Source: Vibrio owensii CAIM 1854 = LMG 25443
Lineage (GTDB): Bacteria; Pseudomonadota; Gammaproteobacteria; Enterobacterales; Vibrionaceae
Length of the DNA: 64,000 nucleotides
Reading direction: 5' to 3'
Assembly: GCF_000817815.1 (NCBI RefSeq)
Contig: NZ_JPRD01000008.1
Coordinates: 124,001-188,000 of the forward strand
Every line of letters begins with the position of its first letter. Positions within the stretch are counted from its first letter, which is position 1. The notes below the pieces were generated by a model. The model did not search any database, was not told where the DNA came from, and saw nothing but the letters and a program-made list of their open reading frames with translations. The translations under genes and the position numbers were made by a program. This document shows, one piece after another, positions 28,716 to 37,073 of this stretch.

Positions 28716-30159
28716 TATTTTTATACCCTCGTTCAAAGTGACGAGCACGTTCATTTTTTACTTTTGCATTTGCAAGTAATACTTCATGCCGCTTGATTAA
28801 TTTGACGTATTTCATTGTCGTAACCGTTGACTCGTGCCCTAACAAAGCTGCCAACCTTTCTAGATGAATCAGTACAGATGATGGATCGCCTCTTGATTTA
28901 TTCAATAAGTAGTTAGTAGCGAACGTTGATCGCATATCATGAGGCGTAAAGTACCAATCGTCATAACCAGAGTAGCTTCGGATGTTGTTCCTAAGAACTG
29001 TAAAGAACACGGACAATGAACTGCGAGAGAAGGGTTTGCCTTTGTTCGATACAAACAGTCTGCCGTGTGATACAGCGCCATCATTGGTGTTGTACGCTTC
29101 AAGCTGATTTAATCTGTTCGAAGAATGTTTATATTCATATAGCTTCTGAGCAAGCTCAGTTGGAATCACTATTGTTCTAATTTTGTCATTTTTAGTTTTA
29201 CACCCATTAAGAGACTTACCAATGGTTGCCATAACAGGATAGTGCAGCCCATTCTTAACCATTGGCTTTTTGATACAAGCCTCAGGAAAGCTTAATAGTT
29301 CACTAGTTCGTAAACCTGTTTGTATAGCCATTTCACACATCAGGCTCTTTACGTTTTTGTGCCGAGCAAGTTCGTCCTCAAACACTGTTAACTCCGACAG
29401 AAGCATCGGTTTCAATTCATCACCTTCAGGCTTTGATTGTACTTTAGGTAAAGATTGCATCAGGTCTGTTGTCTGCACTTCAATCATTCGGTTTTTGTTA
29501 GTGTGTGATAAAAGGTAAGCGTCTTGGTTTCTGTACGGATAAGCTTTAACCCACCGAAAATTAAAGGGTTTACAGAAGTCTGTTATTGGTAACAAACCAG
29601 TGCGGTGCAACCATTTGTAGAATGAAATCAATTGACCAATGTATGTTCTTGCTGTGCTTAAAGAGACCAAGCCATCATATTCAATAACATTGCCCGTTTC
29701 AGGATCGGTGAAGTACTTCGGAATTATTTGCTGTGTGTTGGGGTCAACTTCTTTTAGGTTTTCGACTAAAAACTCTTTGAACTTCCATAGCACGCCCTCT
29801 CTTGGATTAGCAGACAAAGAGTAATATTGCAGACCCTTACTCTCTAACCACTGAAGATAAAGCAGTAGAGCACCAGCGGCAGTGTTACAGTCACTAGCAG
29901 GTTTGCTTCTTCCCTCACCATAAGACAGCTTATTGTGAAGCCAAATGTTGAATGGGTACATTGGCTTACCTTCTGGATCAAGCAAGAGTCGAGCAATCTT
30001 TGTCGTGGGGTTCTTTTGATATTTTAGAGTCGGCTTTGCTTCTCCAGTGTCAGCATTGACTTGAACATCTAATTCAGGAAAGAGTTGAACTTCAATATCA
30101 ATAGTTCGGTAGGATAGTCCTGTTACTGTCACCAACTTTGGTAGTTTTGTATCTTCCAT
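28708..30159 (-). CDS. Tyrosine recombinase at the island border (GmtY-like)
   Basis: A canonical tyrosine site-specific recombinase of 483 residues. The catalytic residues are R284 (TGLRTSEL), H407 and R410 (HDMR), a His in the LLGHEST box, and Y451 in MKYVK. The N-terminal half has the core-binding helical domain. It is the first gene of a four-gene leftward transcription unit, and its ATG is only about 100 bp from the right island end. That is the usual place for an integrase gene and matches GmtY in Gamma-Mobile-Trio islands. It probably cuts and joins the terminal repeats. Confidence 0.85.
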   Translation of the reverse strand: MEDTKLPKLVTVTGLSYRTIDIEVQLFPELDVQVNADTGEAKPTLKYQKNPTTKIARLLLDPEGKPMYPFNIWLHNKLSYGEGRSKPASDCNTAAGALLLYLQWLESKGLQYYSLSANPREGVLWKFKEFLVENLKEVDPNTQQIIPKYFTDPETGNVIEYDGLVSLSTARTYIGQLISFYKWLHRTGLLPITDFCKPFNFRWVKAYPYRNQDAYLLSHTNKNRMIEVQTTDLMQSLPKVQSKPEGDELKPMLLSELTVFEDELARHKNVKSLMCEMAIQTGLRTSELLSFPEACIKKPMVKNGLHYPVMATIGKSLNGCKTKNDKIRTIVIPTELAQKLYEYKHSSNRLNQLEAYNTNDGAVSHGRLFVSNKGKPFSRSSLSVFFTVLRNNIRSYSGYDDWYFTPHDMRSTFATNYLLNKSRGDPSSVLIHLERLAALLGHESTVTTMKYVKLIKRHEVLLANAKVKNERARHFERGYKNNG

Positions 30160-30202
30160 AACAACTTTAACGTAAACCTCTCATAGAGTGTATTAGTATC
30201 AT

Positions 30203-30250
30203 AGTCATAAAATAGCATCGTTGATTTTGCACATTGCTATGTCATAAAAC
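30203..30250. repeat. GTCATAAAA repeats at the island's right end
   Basis: Forward copies of the motif at 30203-30214 (AGTCATAAAATA) and 30240-30250 (TGTCATAAAAC) flank the right inverted repeat. They match those at 13076-13170. Confidence 0.55.
30224..30238 (-). repeat. Right terminal inverted repeat of the island
   Basis: ATTTTGCACATTGCT is the reverse complement of 12999-13013 with one mismatch. It lies about 24 bases inside the point where DUF3360 coding resumes, so the right end is longer than the left. Confidence 0.65.
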
Positions 30251-30262
30251 ACTTTACACATT

Positions 30263-31387
30263 ATCGCGGGTACACACGGCCCGCTCATCCCATTAATTCC
30301 TATCGTCGTTGCAGCTGGAGGGCACCCAATGGCCTTTGGTCTGCTGATTGGCGCTTTTGGCATACTGTTAGCCATCAGTAAAGGTGGCAGCATGTTGGCA
30401 AATCTCACCAGTAAAGGCGTGTGTGGTGGTTTATTGCTCTACCTTGGCTTTGTTGGAACCGTCTCTCAAGTCAAAAAGCTGTTCGCGTGGGCAGAGGGAA
30501 TAGGGATGAGCCACATTGCTTTTGTTGTGATCTTTTGCACCATTATTTTATATGCATTACTGGAACACTTTCGTAAGCGTTGGCTAGCGGTTCCTCTTAG
30601 TTGCTTGCTAGGCGGTACGTTAGCTTTTGCTATGGGCGCTCCGTTTTCTTTTCAAACCGAGCCCGGCTTACCCAATATGAACCCTATGTATTGGTGGGGG
30701 GAAGATACGGGTTGGATGCTAGGTTTACCTACGATTGAGCATTTCATGGTGGTATTGCCTTTTGCTATTTTAGCCGTAGCCATGTGGTCGCCTGATTTTT
30801 TAGGGCATCAAGTGTTTCAAAAAATCAGCTATCCAAAACGTACAGAAAAAGTACATATGAACATCGACGATACCATGACCACCGCTTCCATTCGTCAGAC
30901 GTTCGGTTCTCTGCTCGGTGGTACTAACTTTACGTCTTCTTGGGGAACTTACATCGTTCCGGCGGCGATCGCTAAACGTCCAATTCCAGCTGGCGCTTTG
31001 CTGACGGCGCTGTTTTGTATCATCGCCGCTGTTTGGGGCTACCCAATGGACTTAGCGATCTGGCAACCTGTACTTTGTGTTGCGCTCATTGTTGGGGTAT
31101 TTGTTCCATTGCTAGAAGCAGGAATGGAAATGACGCGTGAGGGTAAAACCACTCAATCGGCGGCGATTGTTGTATTTTCTTCAGCGCTCGTTAACCCTGC
31201 ATTTGGCTGGTCCCTCACTATGCTGCTAGATAACTTAGGCTTAGTCGGCTGTAAAGAACGTAGTGGGGAGCTAAGTAAAATGAGCCGTTGGGTGTTGCCT
31301 GGCATTATGTTTATTGTACTAACAAGCGTAATGGCATTGGTGGGCTTACTTCCGGGGATTCCAGCGATTATTCCAAGTTTCCGTTAG
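30263..31387 (+). pseudogene. DUF3360 membrane-protein gene, 3' fragment
   Basis: The last 374 codons of the DUF3360 gene begun at 12610. Reading starts in frame at ATC 30263 (IAGTHGPLIPLIPIVVAAGG) and ends at 31387. It carries most of the membrane spans, including MAFGLLIGAFGILLAI and repeats of SAALVNPAFGWSL type. An internal ATG at 30329 could allow a truncated product, but no ribosome site or promoter supports one. Terminator at 31440. Confidence 0.88.
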
Positions 31388-31439
31388 AGAGGTTCGTAGT
31401 ACGATTTATGGGTTGAAGAACCTTTTTCTAACCTGATAG

Positions 31440-31476
31440 AAACGGTTTAGTTCTGTTGATCTAAACCGTTTTTTGT
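31440..31476. terminator. Terminator after DUF3360, shared with the convergent gene
   Basis: AAACGGTTTAG / CTAAACCGTTT, eleven-base arms and a run of six T. Its right arm supplies the stop codon of the minus-strand gene at 31461. Confidence 0.85.
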
Positions 31477-31769
31477 CCAAAACCCTCATAGGGTGAATTC
31501 TTACCCGTGGTACTTTCTAACTCGAAAATGCCCCATTCCTTGTTGACGAAAGAAAATCCACACACTCTCACATTTATAGTTTTCCGTAGATTTCCTAATG
31601 CCAATCGTGAGGTGTGTAGAAATACCTCATTTTGTCGTAGTCTTTCGTTACTGCTATAACCGCGCTCGTATGTGTTATAGAGTGCTTCGATTGACTTGTT
31701 GTTTACTTCTGCACCTTCATCTAAGTGACTAAGAATTTTCAATAATTCCGCAGTAGTCGGGATAGCCAT
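31461..31769 (-). CDS. Small unknown protein
   Basis: A 102-residue soluble protein with no recognised family. Expression is plausible: GAGGGAAAA lies just before the ATG and TATAAT stands near the -10 position. The N-terminal half is helical (TTAELLKILSHLDEGAEVNNKSIEALYN), the second half strand-like with a WGIFELES motif. Its stop codon is inside the terminator shared with DUF3360. It is probably a native neighbour. Confidence 0.6.
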   Translation of the reverse strand: MAIPTTAELLKILSHLDEGAEVNNKSIEALYNTYERGYSSNERLRQNEVFLHTSRLALGNLRKTINVRVCGFSFVNKEWGIFELESTTGKNSPYEGFGQKTV

Positions 31770-32201
31770 ATTTTCCCTCTATAATGAAAAATCTTCTAAG
31801 CTACATTGGCATTACTGAGTAATCTTTTTGTATTCTTTTATCAAAAGTTCTCAGCATCTTTTATTCCCTATCCTTTCAGGCATTAACAAAATCCATTAGT
31901 TTTGATATTCGCTAATTACCCCAATTTCCTATCACATAATTACAGTCTGAATAATCTTACACTACTTAACACTCAGCGCTGAAAATTAAGTTACTAAAGT
32001 CACTATCACATTACTTCTGTCTGCAGACTGATTCAATTGAGCAAAACTAGACTCCAAGCTCAATCATACATCGACAAAATGCAATCAACTGATATGAATC
32101 CAATTGCAGCTCATGAAATGGCATAATAAATTTGACTTTTATGTTTCGATTAAACAATACTTGAATCGCTATCTAACTTATTAAAATAAAAGGAATTAAC
32201 T
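31770..32201 (+). promoter_or_regulatory. AT-rich promoter region of the 32.2-35.3 kb gene cluster
   Basis: This 432-bp stretch is AT-rich with no gene I can support. AAAGGA sits a few bases before the ATG at 32202. The low G+C and lack of a recognised operator suggest acquired, possibly silenced DNA. Confidence 0.4.
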
Positions 32202-32591
32202 ATGAGTGGTATAAGCGGAAAAGCTTCGTTCGATGTAAAGTACAATGATGAGAAATATGAATTTGCGACTGAGATTCCAGAAAAATCCAGCCCTGACAAT
32301 CCTCTAGAAGTATCGTTAACTCCTGAGGGTAAAGAACCTGTTTTATCTCTGGAGTATGGAGATGAAGACAACTTTGAAATTTCTGCATCATTACCAACCA
32401 TGTTTGGGCAAGAAGGTGGATTTCAAATAGGGAATTTTTCTCTTGAGCTCAAGAAAGGTGCAGTAAAAGCCCAAGAAGATAATGAAAATAATCAAAGTAA
32501 GAAGATCTCAGAACATGAAGACACGGACAAAAAAGATGAAAAAACCGATCAAGATGACACGGGCAAAAAAGAAGATGATGAAGCGGCTTGA
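32202..32591 (+). CDS. Unknown acidic protein, first gene of the cluster
   Basis: A 129-residue protein. Residues about 1-85 form a beta-rich domain (KASFDVKYNDEKYEFATEIP, EPVLSLEYGDEDNFEISASL, GFQIGNFSLELK). Residues about 95-129 are a strongly charged tail rich in D, E and K (DTDKKDEKTDQDDTGKKEDD), probably disordered. It has no signal peptide. It opens a co-directional cluster with four more genes. The repeating strand pattern also appears in the next gene, so the two may be related. Confidence 0.55.
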   Translation: MSGISGKASFDVKYNDEKYEFATEIPEKSSPDNPLEVSLTPEGKEPVLSLEYGDEDNFEISASLPTMFGQEGGFQIGNFSLELKKGAVKAQEDNENNQSKKISEHEDTDKKDEKTDQDDTGKKEDDEAA

Positions 32592-32625
32592 TTGGCAAGC
32601 GTTATAGGATAAAAAGGGCTTCAAA

Positions 32626-32862
32626 TTGGATAATATCAGTTTTTCATTCGATATTGGCTTCCTAGATGAGGTTGCCAGTATAGAGGTCGATACAGCACAA
32701 AACTCCCCCGGCTTGAAAATTGTTCACCCTGAAACCGGCGCAGTTATTTTTTCTATAAGAGAGGGGGATTCTGAAAATGAGTACGGTACTGAAATCGAGT
32801 TTGAAATCCCTTTTGTATCTAAACACACGCTAAAAATCACGGGCGAGGTACAAGGTGACTGA
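32626..32862 (+). CDS. Unknown small beta-rich protein
   Basis: A 78-residue protein starting at TTG with AAGGG about 7 bases upstream. It resembles the domain before it in style: SFSFDIGFLDEVASIEVD, GLKIVHPETGAVIFSI and EIEFEIPFVSKHTLKITGEV look like successive strands. It overlaps the next gene by eight bases (stop at 32860-32862), which suggests translational coupling. Confidence 0.5.
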   Translation: MDNISFSFDIGFLDEVASIEVDTAQNSPGLKIVHPETGAVIFSIREGDSENEYGTEIEFEIPFVSKHTLKITGEVQGD

Positions 32863-34210
32863 TGTACTAGATCAGTTTAATACCGTATGCGACTGCTTTT
32901 TTCAGCGTGACATTTCGGATTCCCCCGCAAGCAGTGACAAGTTAAGTGGTATTATTTCCTGCGATGTAAAAACAGGTAATGTATTAACGACAGTCGCTTT
33001 AGAAGTCGGAAAAGAATATTCTGGGCATAGCGACCCTATAATTATGATCCGTCCGCAACTTGTGAACGATGACATGAATGTATCTTCCATCATTTCATTC
33101 TTTACAGGGGAGTCATATTCCTTTCCGAGGTGGTGTGAATTCCTAGATATATCTATCCGAGAACTCCAACTGAAATTTCATTGTGGTCACCTTGCCCTAA
33201 TTGCCTCTGCTGAGCTAGCTGATAGTAAGGTTGCATACCCTTTTCCCGGAGCACTCTTCAAGATCACTTTATGTGCAGAGTTTATTCCGGCGAGTACGTT
33301 GAAGGTTTGTATACTGGCTTCTGTCGAAGACCCAAATGATCCCAATCAAATGGTTTTTATCAGTTACTGCAAAGGTGATGACTGGGCGCCGAAACGAAGA
33401 AATCTAGACCAAAATGAACCCCCATCGAAGCTTCCACCGCTTCCAATATCGCTCATTCCTGTTTTTGCTCCTGATTTGTGTAATATAAAAGGCAAAGCCA
33501 ATGAACTAATAAATATACTAGATCAAGCAATAAATGCCGCATCGTCTGCTGGATACCAGCTAGTATCCACTTTACAAGCCTTGGTCTCTATTGGAGCGTC
33601 TGTGGCGGAACTTTCGGAATCACTCATTCGCAACAACACCTCACTAACTCTGCTCCAAATTTGCAACCTACTGATTCCTATAAATGGACTCAATACTACC
33701 GAACCTGGTTTTCTTGGAGACATATTACGGGGAGCTGAAGCCGCTACTACAGATGCGCCGAATGAAGATCAGCTCGCCGAGTTAATGGCTAACGGTGTCT
33801 GCGATATCAAAACATTGTCCAATGCCCTGATTCTTGCCAAACAGACAGGCTCCGCCACTCTTACAAACAAGGAGCGCGATGAAATTGTAAAAGAATGCCA
33901 ACATGCAGCCGAGCGTGTACTTAAAACAAGCAAGACAGCAAGTGGGTTGGTTGAGGAAGCGAATAATATTCTGGGTACGGATACTGTAAATTCATTGAAA
34001 TCAGGGAATGCACCTATTACTCAAGAAAGCGTAGAGGAAGCTATAAAATCACAACTCAAGGATGGGCTAGTAAATGGAATATCAGACTCAGTTGTTGGAA
34101 CTGACGTAGCAGCGGAAGCTGCTGAGGTTGCAGTTGAAGCGACCGAAGGTTCAGAAGTGATTGGAGCTGTTACTGAGATGGCTGAAGCTTTATTAGTTTT
34201 CTTATTATAG
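32855..34210 (+). CDS. Unknown protein of 451 residues
   Basis: Starts at GTG within the end of the previous gene, with GGGCGAGG upstream. The first 200 residues are strand-rich with frequent cysteines (ISCDVKTGNVL, FHCGHLALIASAEL, LKVCILASVED). The proline-rich stretch NEPPSKLPPLPISLIPVF (about 186-203) separates this from a long helical, alanine- and serine-rich second half ending in a hydrophobic tail (MAEALLVFLL). It has no signal peptide. The tail could insert into a membrane. It could be the main member of a toxin or structural complex, but nothing in it names a function. Confidence 0.55.
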   Translation: MTDVLDQFNTVCDCFFQRDISDSPASSDKLSGIISCDVKTGNVLTTVALEVGKEYSGHSDPIIMIRPQLVNDDMNVSSIISFFTGESYSFPRWCEFLDISIRELQLKFHCGHLALIASAELADSKVAYPFPGALFKITLCAEFIPASTLKVCILASVEDPNDPNQMVFISYCKGDDWAPKRRNLDQNEPPSKLPPLPISLIPVFAPDLCNIKGKANELINILDQAINAASSAGYQLVSTLQALVSIGASVAELSESLIRNNTSLTLLQICNLLIPINGLNTTEPGFLGDILRGAEAATTDAPNEDQLAELMANGVCDIKTLSNALILAKQTGSATLTNKERDEIVKECQHAAERVLKTSKTASGLVEEANNILGTDTVNSLKSGNAPITQESVEEAIKSQLKDGLVNGISDSVVGTDVAAEAAEVAVEATEGSEVIGAVTEMAEALLVFLL

Positions 34211-34286
34211 TTTAAAAACATTTAACAACATATTATAGGCAATGAAGAGAGCCTATAACAGCAAGATAAATTAAAAGGATAGATAT

Positions 34287-34639
34287 ATGGAATCAATAAT
34301 ACATTTTGAGAATGACTCGAACAGTAATCAAGAATGGAGTGCGCAGGGGCGACTAATTTTTATCCTGAAGTGATAACCCCTGGTGGAGGTGAAACTATTA
34401 CATATGTACATCCACTACCTAATCATTTTGATATATCAGTGGCTGTTAATCAAAATGATTATTTGGAGAATGAGGAAATAGTTCAAAAAGGAGGACATGG
34501 AGGTGCGGTAATAAGATATCGAGATGGCGATTGGAGTCTGCATCCAGAGGGTAGTCCATTTTACTTCGAGGTAGAGGAAGGTGAACGCTTCAGCGTAACA
34601 TTAAGATGTATTTTTATTGTACCCTCAGATAATTCATAA
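34287..34639 (+). pseudogene. Small beta-sandwich-like gene frameshifted at a G run
   Basis: The ATG at 34287 has AAAAGGA in position, and its frame reads MESIIHFENDSNSNQEWSAQG before running out at 34371-34373. The frame of the later ORF (34334-34639) continues with ATNFYPEVITPGGGE and onward. The two join if one G is added to the run of four at 34346-34349, giving a continuous protein of about 117 residues. The start of the later frame alone has no ribosome site. The cause may be a real mutation, phase variation at the G run, or a sequencing error. The likely fold is a small beta-sandwich (HFENDSNS, WSLHPEGSPFYFEVEEGERF). Confidence 0.65.
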
Positions 34640-34748
34640 AATATCACCGATCCTTGGTTATAAAGCAGATAAGTTGATAACTCAAAGATCACATGAATTA
34701 AATGTAATTGGCCTAATAGCAATAAACTAAATAATCAAAGGATAAACT

Positions 34749-35270
34749 ATGCCAAATCCAGTTAGCAAAGACCAAACTGTAGTAGCGGTCAATAAAGTGC
34801 TCGAAGCAATGGATCCGGAGGGAGGTATCGAAAACCTCGATACAGATGAACTGTCAAATAAGGACTGGTCGTGCAATTTCTTTTCACCGTCTGTCCTAGA
34901 GGAGGTCTGTAAAGAGGTTGGAAAAAAAGCGGAGGATCTTGATTCAAAAAATTATAAAACTGACGCAGTTTTGCCAGACAACTTCGACGATAAAGCCTTC
35001 GTGAACATATCCATGATGGGTGAACCATCATCTTTGAATCACAATTTCAACATCTTGGTGGCGGACAATACTGTATATCTCATACAGACCTATGTCGATC
35101 AAACGGTGAAAATTGTTCAACGCTTCAATATTGAAACATTCATGCAGAACTGGAAAAATTTATCAAGCAATAACAACGGCTGGGCAGCGGCCTACGAAAC
35201 CCTATTCGGCGTGAAACCAGGTGTTGAATCGGCGGACACTTGGATGGATGTGCAATATGTAACTAAGTGA
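34749..35270 (+). CDS. Unknown protein, possible papain-like fold
   Basis: A 173-residue protein with AAAGGAT upstream of its ATG. A Cys near the front (WSCNFFSPSVLEEVCKE, about 40-56) and the later NHNFNILVADNTVYLIQTYVD (about 97-117) suggest a Cys-His-Gln triad as in papain-like toxin domains, in which a conserved His-x-Phe strand is followed by a strand with D, N or Q. This is pattern-matching by eye and is weak. It closes the cluster. Downstream lies the end of a truncated IS5 element. Confidence 0.5.
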   Translation: MPNPVSKDQTVVAVNKVLEAMDPEGGIENLDTDELSNKDWSCNFFSPSVLEEVCKEVGKKAEDLDSKNYKTDAVLPDNFDDKAFVNISMMGEPSSLNHNFNILVADNTVYLIQTYVDQTVKIVQRFNIETFMQNWKNLSSNNNGWAAAYETLFGVKPGVESADTWMDVQYVTK

Positions 35271-35374
35271 ATAATATAACAAAGTGGCACTGTTTTTTAG
35301 CTCTTATTTTACCTGTTGAATCCATACATAGTTACTAAGTTCGCTACGAAGAAGGTGGAGAAGCAGGAGAGAAA

Positions 35375-35764
35375 GGCTTTGTTGCGTAATTCAGTTAAGA
35401 GACAGTGCTACTCCGTTTTGTATATTTCTTAGTCAATGCGATAAGTTTCAGGCATATCTAACCCAGTAAGCTTGTTTAACGCTTTTATCATCACGTAAGT
35501 TTCACCTACCTGTGCATTGTAATTTCTTAAGCTCAATCGTCCTCCTAGCAATTGTTTAACTCGATACATCGCTGTTTCTGAGAGTGAACGTTTATGATGT
35601 CCATAGCGCTCTTTCCAATACTTATTTGAGCCGTATAACTTCTGGCAACCCACGGCGAGATTTCGATGGTGACCACGCTCCCAGAAGGCTGCCCTTCTTT
35701 TGGGGGAGGCTCCCTTATGTAGTGGATGAGAAAGTATGCCCACTCGATTAGAAGGCTTTACCAT
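35375..35764 (-). mobile_element. IS5-family remnant with truncated transposase
   Basis: Right-hand IS sequence: an end motif GGCTTTGTTGCGTAAT at 35375-35390 and, on the minus strand (35429-35764), the C-terminal 111 residues of an IS5-type transposase (AAFWERGHHRN, WKERYGHHKRSLSETAMYRVKQLLG, SLRNYNAQVGETYVMIKALN). The N-terminal part, including the first catalytic aspartate, is missing, and no second end was found, so it cannot transpose. It marks one edge of the unknown gene cluster, and may have taken part in its arrival. Confidence 0.8.
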
Positions 35765-35876
35765 ACATCTAATAATTTATCATAAGCTAAATTAGCAAAG
35801 TCACTGATACGCTTGTGTCCAAAAACTAGCCAACGACTCTTCTACTCAATTCAGTCACTACAGTATCCGAGCAAAC

Positions 35877-35903
35877 AAAAAGGGGCTACGTGAGCCCCTT
35901 TCT
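35877..35903. terminator. Terminator of the efflux operon
   Basis: AAAGGGGCT / AGCCCCTTT stem with A-run and T-run on either side. Identical to the one at 12234-12260. Confidence 0.8.
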
Positions 35904-35921
35904 TTATTGGATAAACAGTCG

Positions 35922-37073
35922 TTAACCTAAGCTTTTTGTTACTACTGGTTTGGTATTGCGTTTGGCAATCCAGTAAGCAACGCCACCCCAAAGTACCGTC
36001 AGAACCCAAAGTGCGGTCCAGTGTTTTGCGACTTGTTGCCATGTTGCGCCCATTTGGTTGAGTGCTAAAAAGCCTTTGATTGCCCAAGTGCTTGGGCTCA
36101 AGTCTGCAAACCAAAGCAGCGGGGCTGGGATCGACTCAACTGGCCAAATAAAGCCTGCCAAGAAGATTAATGGCATTGAGCTAACCAGCACGACCAATGT
36201 CACCAGCTCGCGTCTTGGTAGCAAGTATCCGAGCCACAAACCTAAACCACAACAACCAAGTAAGAATGGCAATAACAAGGTGAGTAGCTCACCTGCGTTG
36301 GCAACATGGTTGACGTTCAAGCGTTCAAAACTGAAGCCAAAGTAGTAGGCGCTGAGTAGGTAGTAGATAGCTACGAAGACCAAGGTTCTGGCAAGTAGCA
36401 GAGCGCCTGTTGGCACCTGAGACCAATAACCGCGACCATGACGTTGCGTACCTGTCTGCAAGCCGACGGCCATGATCAATGTTTGTTGAAGAATCAATAC
36501 AAATACCGCTGGCACTACGTATTCGATGTAGCCCATGGTTGGGTTGAAGGTTGGCTTCATGTTCAGCTTAATCGCGGAGTAATCATGGCTCGCCATACTC
36601 AGTGGCACGCCATCGATCACCATCTTGCTTACTTTAACTTGAGCGCCAAGCGTACCGCCTGCTGTTGCCAAGCCTTCTACTACGGTGCCGTAGACTAAGA
36701 AGTAAGAAGCGTCGGCGGCATAAGCCAGAGTAGGGCTGCTGCCAAGCATCAAGTCTTTATAGAAGTGTTCTGGAATCACCAAAAAGCCGGTGATTTCACG
36801 GTTAAGGAATGCTTGTTTTGCATCTGCAATCGTGTGTAATCGTGTCACGACTTTAACCTGAGGCGTCGCGTCGACCATGCGCTCTAGGGTTAAACTTGTT
36901 TGGCTACCATCGAGGTTCACAATCGCAATCGGCTGCTCTCTTGGCGTTTGTTGCGCGTATGGAAGCGGGTACAAGAATGAGTAAAACACCACGCCACCAA
37001 AGACAGTCAGTACCACGACAGGATTGGTCATCACTGAGCGAAGTTCTGTTTTGATCAGTTGCCACAGTGTCAT
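35922..37073 (-). CDS. ABC-2 type permease (second of a pair)
   Basis: Inner-membrane protein of 383 residues with the YhhJ/YbhR layout: one N-terminal span (about 20-38), a large periplasmic domain (about 40-170), then about five spans (from 180 on), with the ABC-2 signature around LIFLAGFIWPVESIPAPLLWF. It has no ATP-binding domain. It overlaps the preceding permease by four bases and is the last gene of the operon. It presumably forms a heterodimer with the gene before it to export a drug or lipid across both membranes through the HlyD-like and TolC-like partners. Confidence 0.85.
   Translation of the reverse strand: MTLWQLIKTELRSVMTNPVVVLTVFGGVVFYSFLYPLPYAQQTPREQPIAIVNLDGSQTSLTLERMVDATPQVKVVTRLHTIADAKQAFLNREITGFLVIPEHFYKDLMLGSSPTLAYAADASYFLVYGTVVEGLATAGGTLGAQVKVSKMVIDGVPLSMASHDYSAIKLNMKPTFNPTMGYIEYVVPAVFVLILQQTLIMAVGLQTGTQRHGRGYWSQVPTGALLLARTLVFVAIYYLLSAYYFGFSFERLNVNHVANAGELLTLLLPFLLGCCGLGLWLGYLLPRRELVTLVVLVSSMPLIFLAGFIWPVESIPAPLLWFADLSPSTWAIKGFLALNQMGATWQQVAKHWTALWVLTVLWGGVAYWIAKRNTKPVVTKSLG

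Larger units (their letters stand above)
12997..30262. mobile_element. Genomic island inserted in the DUF3360 gene (GMT-like), about 17.3 kb
   Basis: The island splits one gene exactly, and removing it restores the frame. The exact crossover is uncertain by a few bases: left within about 12994-12999, right within about 30260-30264, with only TT shared at the junctions. Both ends carry an inverted repeat (AGCAATGTGCAA core) and several GTCATAAAA motifs. The right border holds three tandem recombinases and a small HTH protein, all read toward the interior. Cargo between 13452 and 23412 is AT-rich and includes an ABC-3C operon, an HEPN-like gene and an HNH-like gene. The layout resembles the Gamma-Mobile-Trio islands reported in Vibrio, which carry defence and toxin cargo; that assignment is from recall. 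Confidence 0.85.

Noticed and set aside
30329..31387. Complete gene starting at ATG 30329
   Set aside because: Coding continues in frame upstream to 30263 and the N-terminal part is at 12610; no ribosome site at 30329.
35851..36114. Minus-strand ORF of 87 residues over the permease gene
   Set aside because: It reads a different frame of the permease 3' end and terminator; a shadow.
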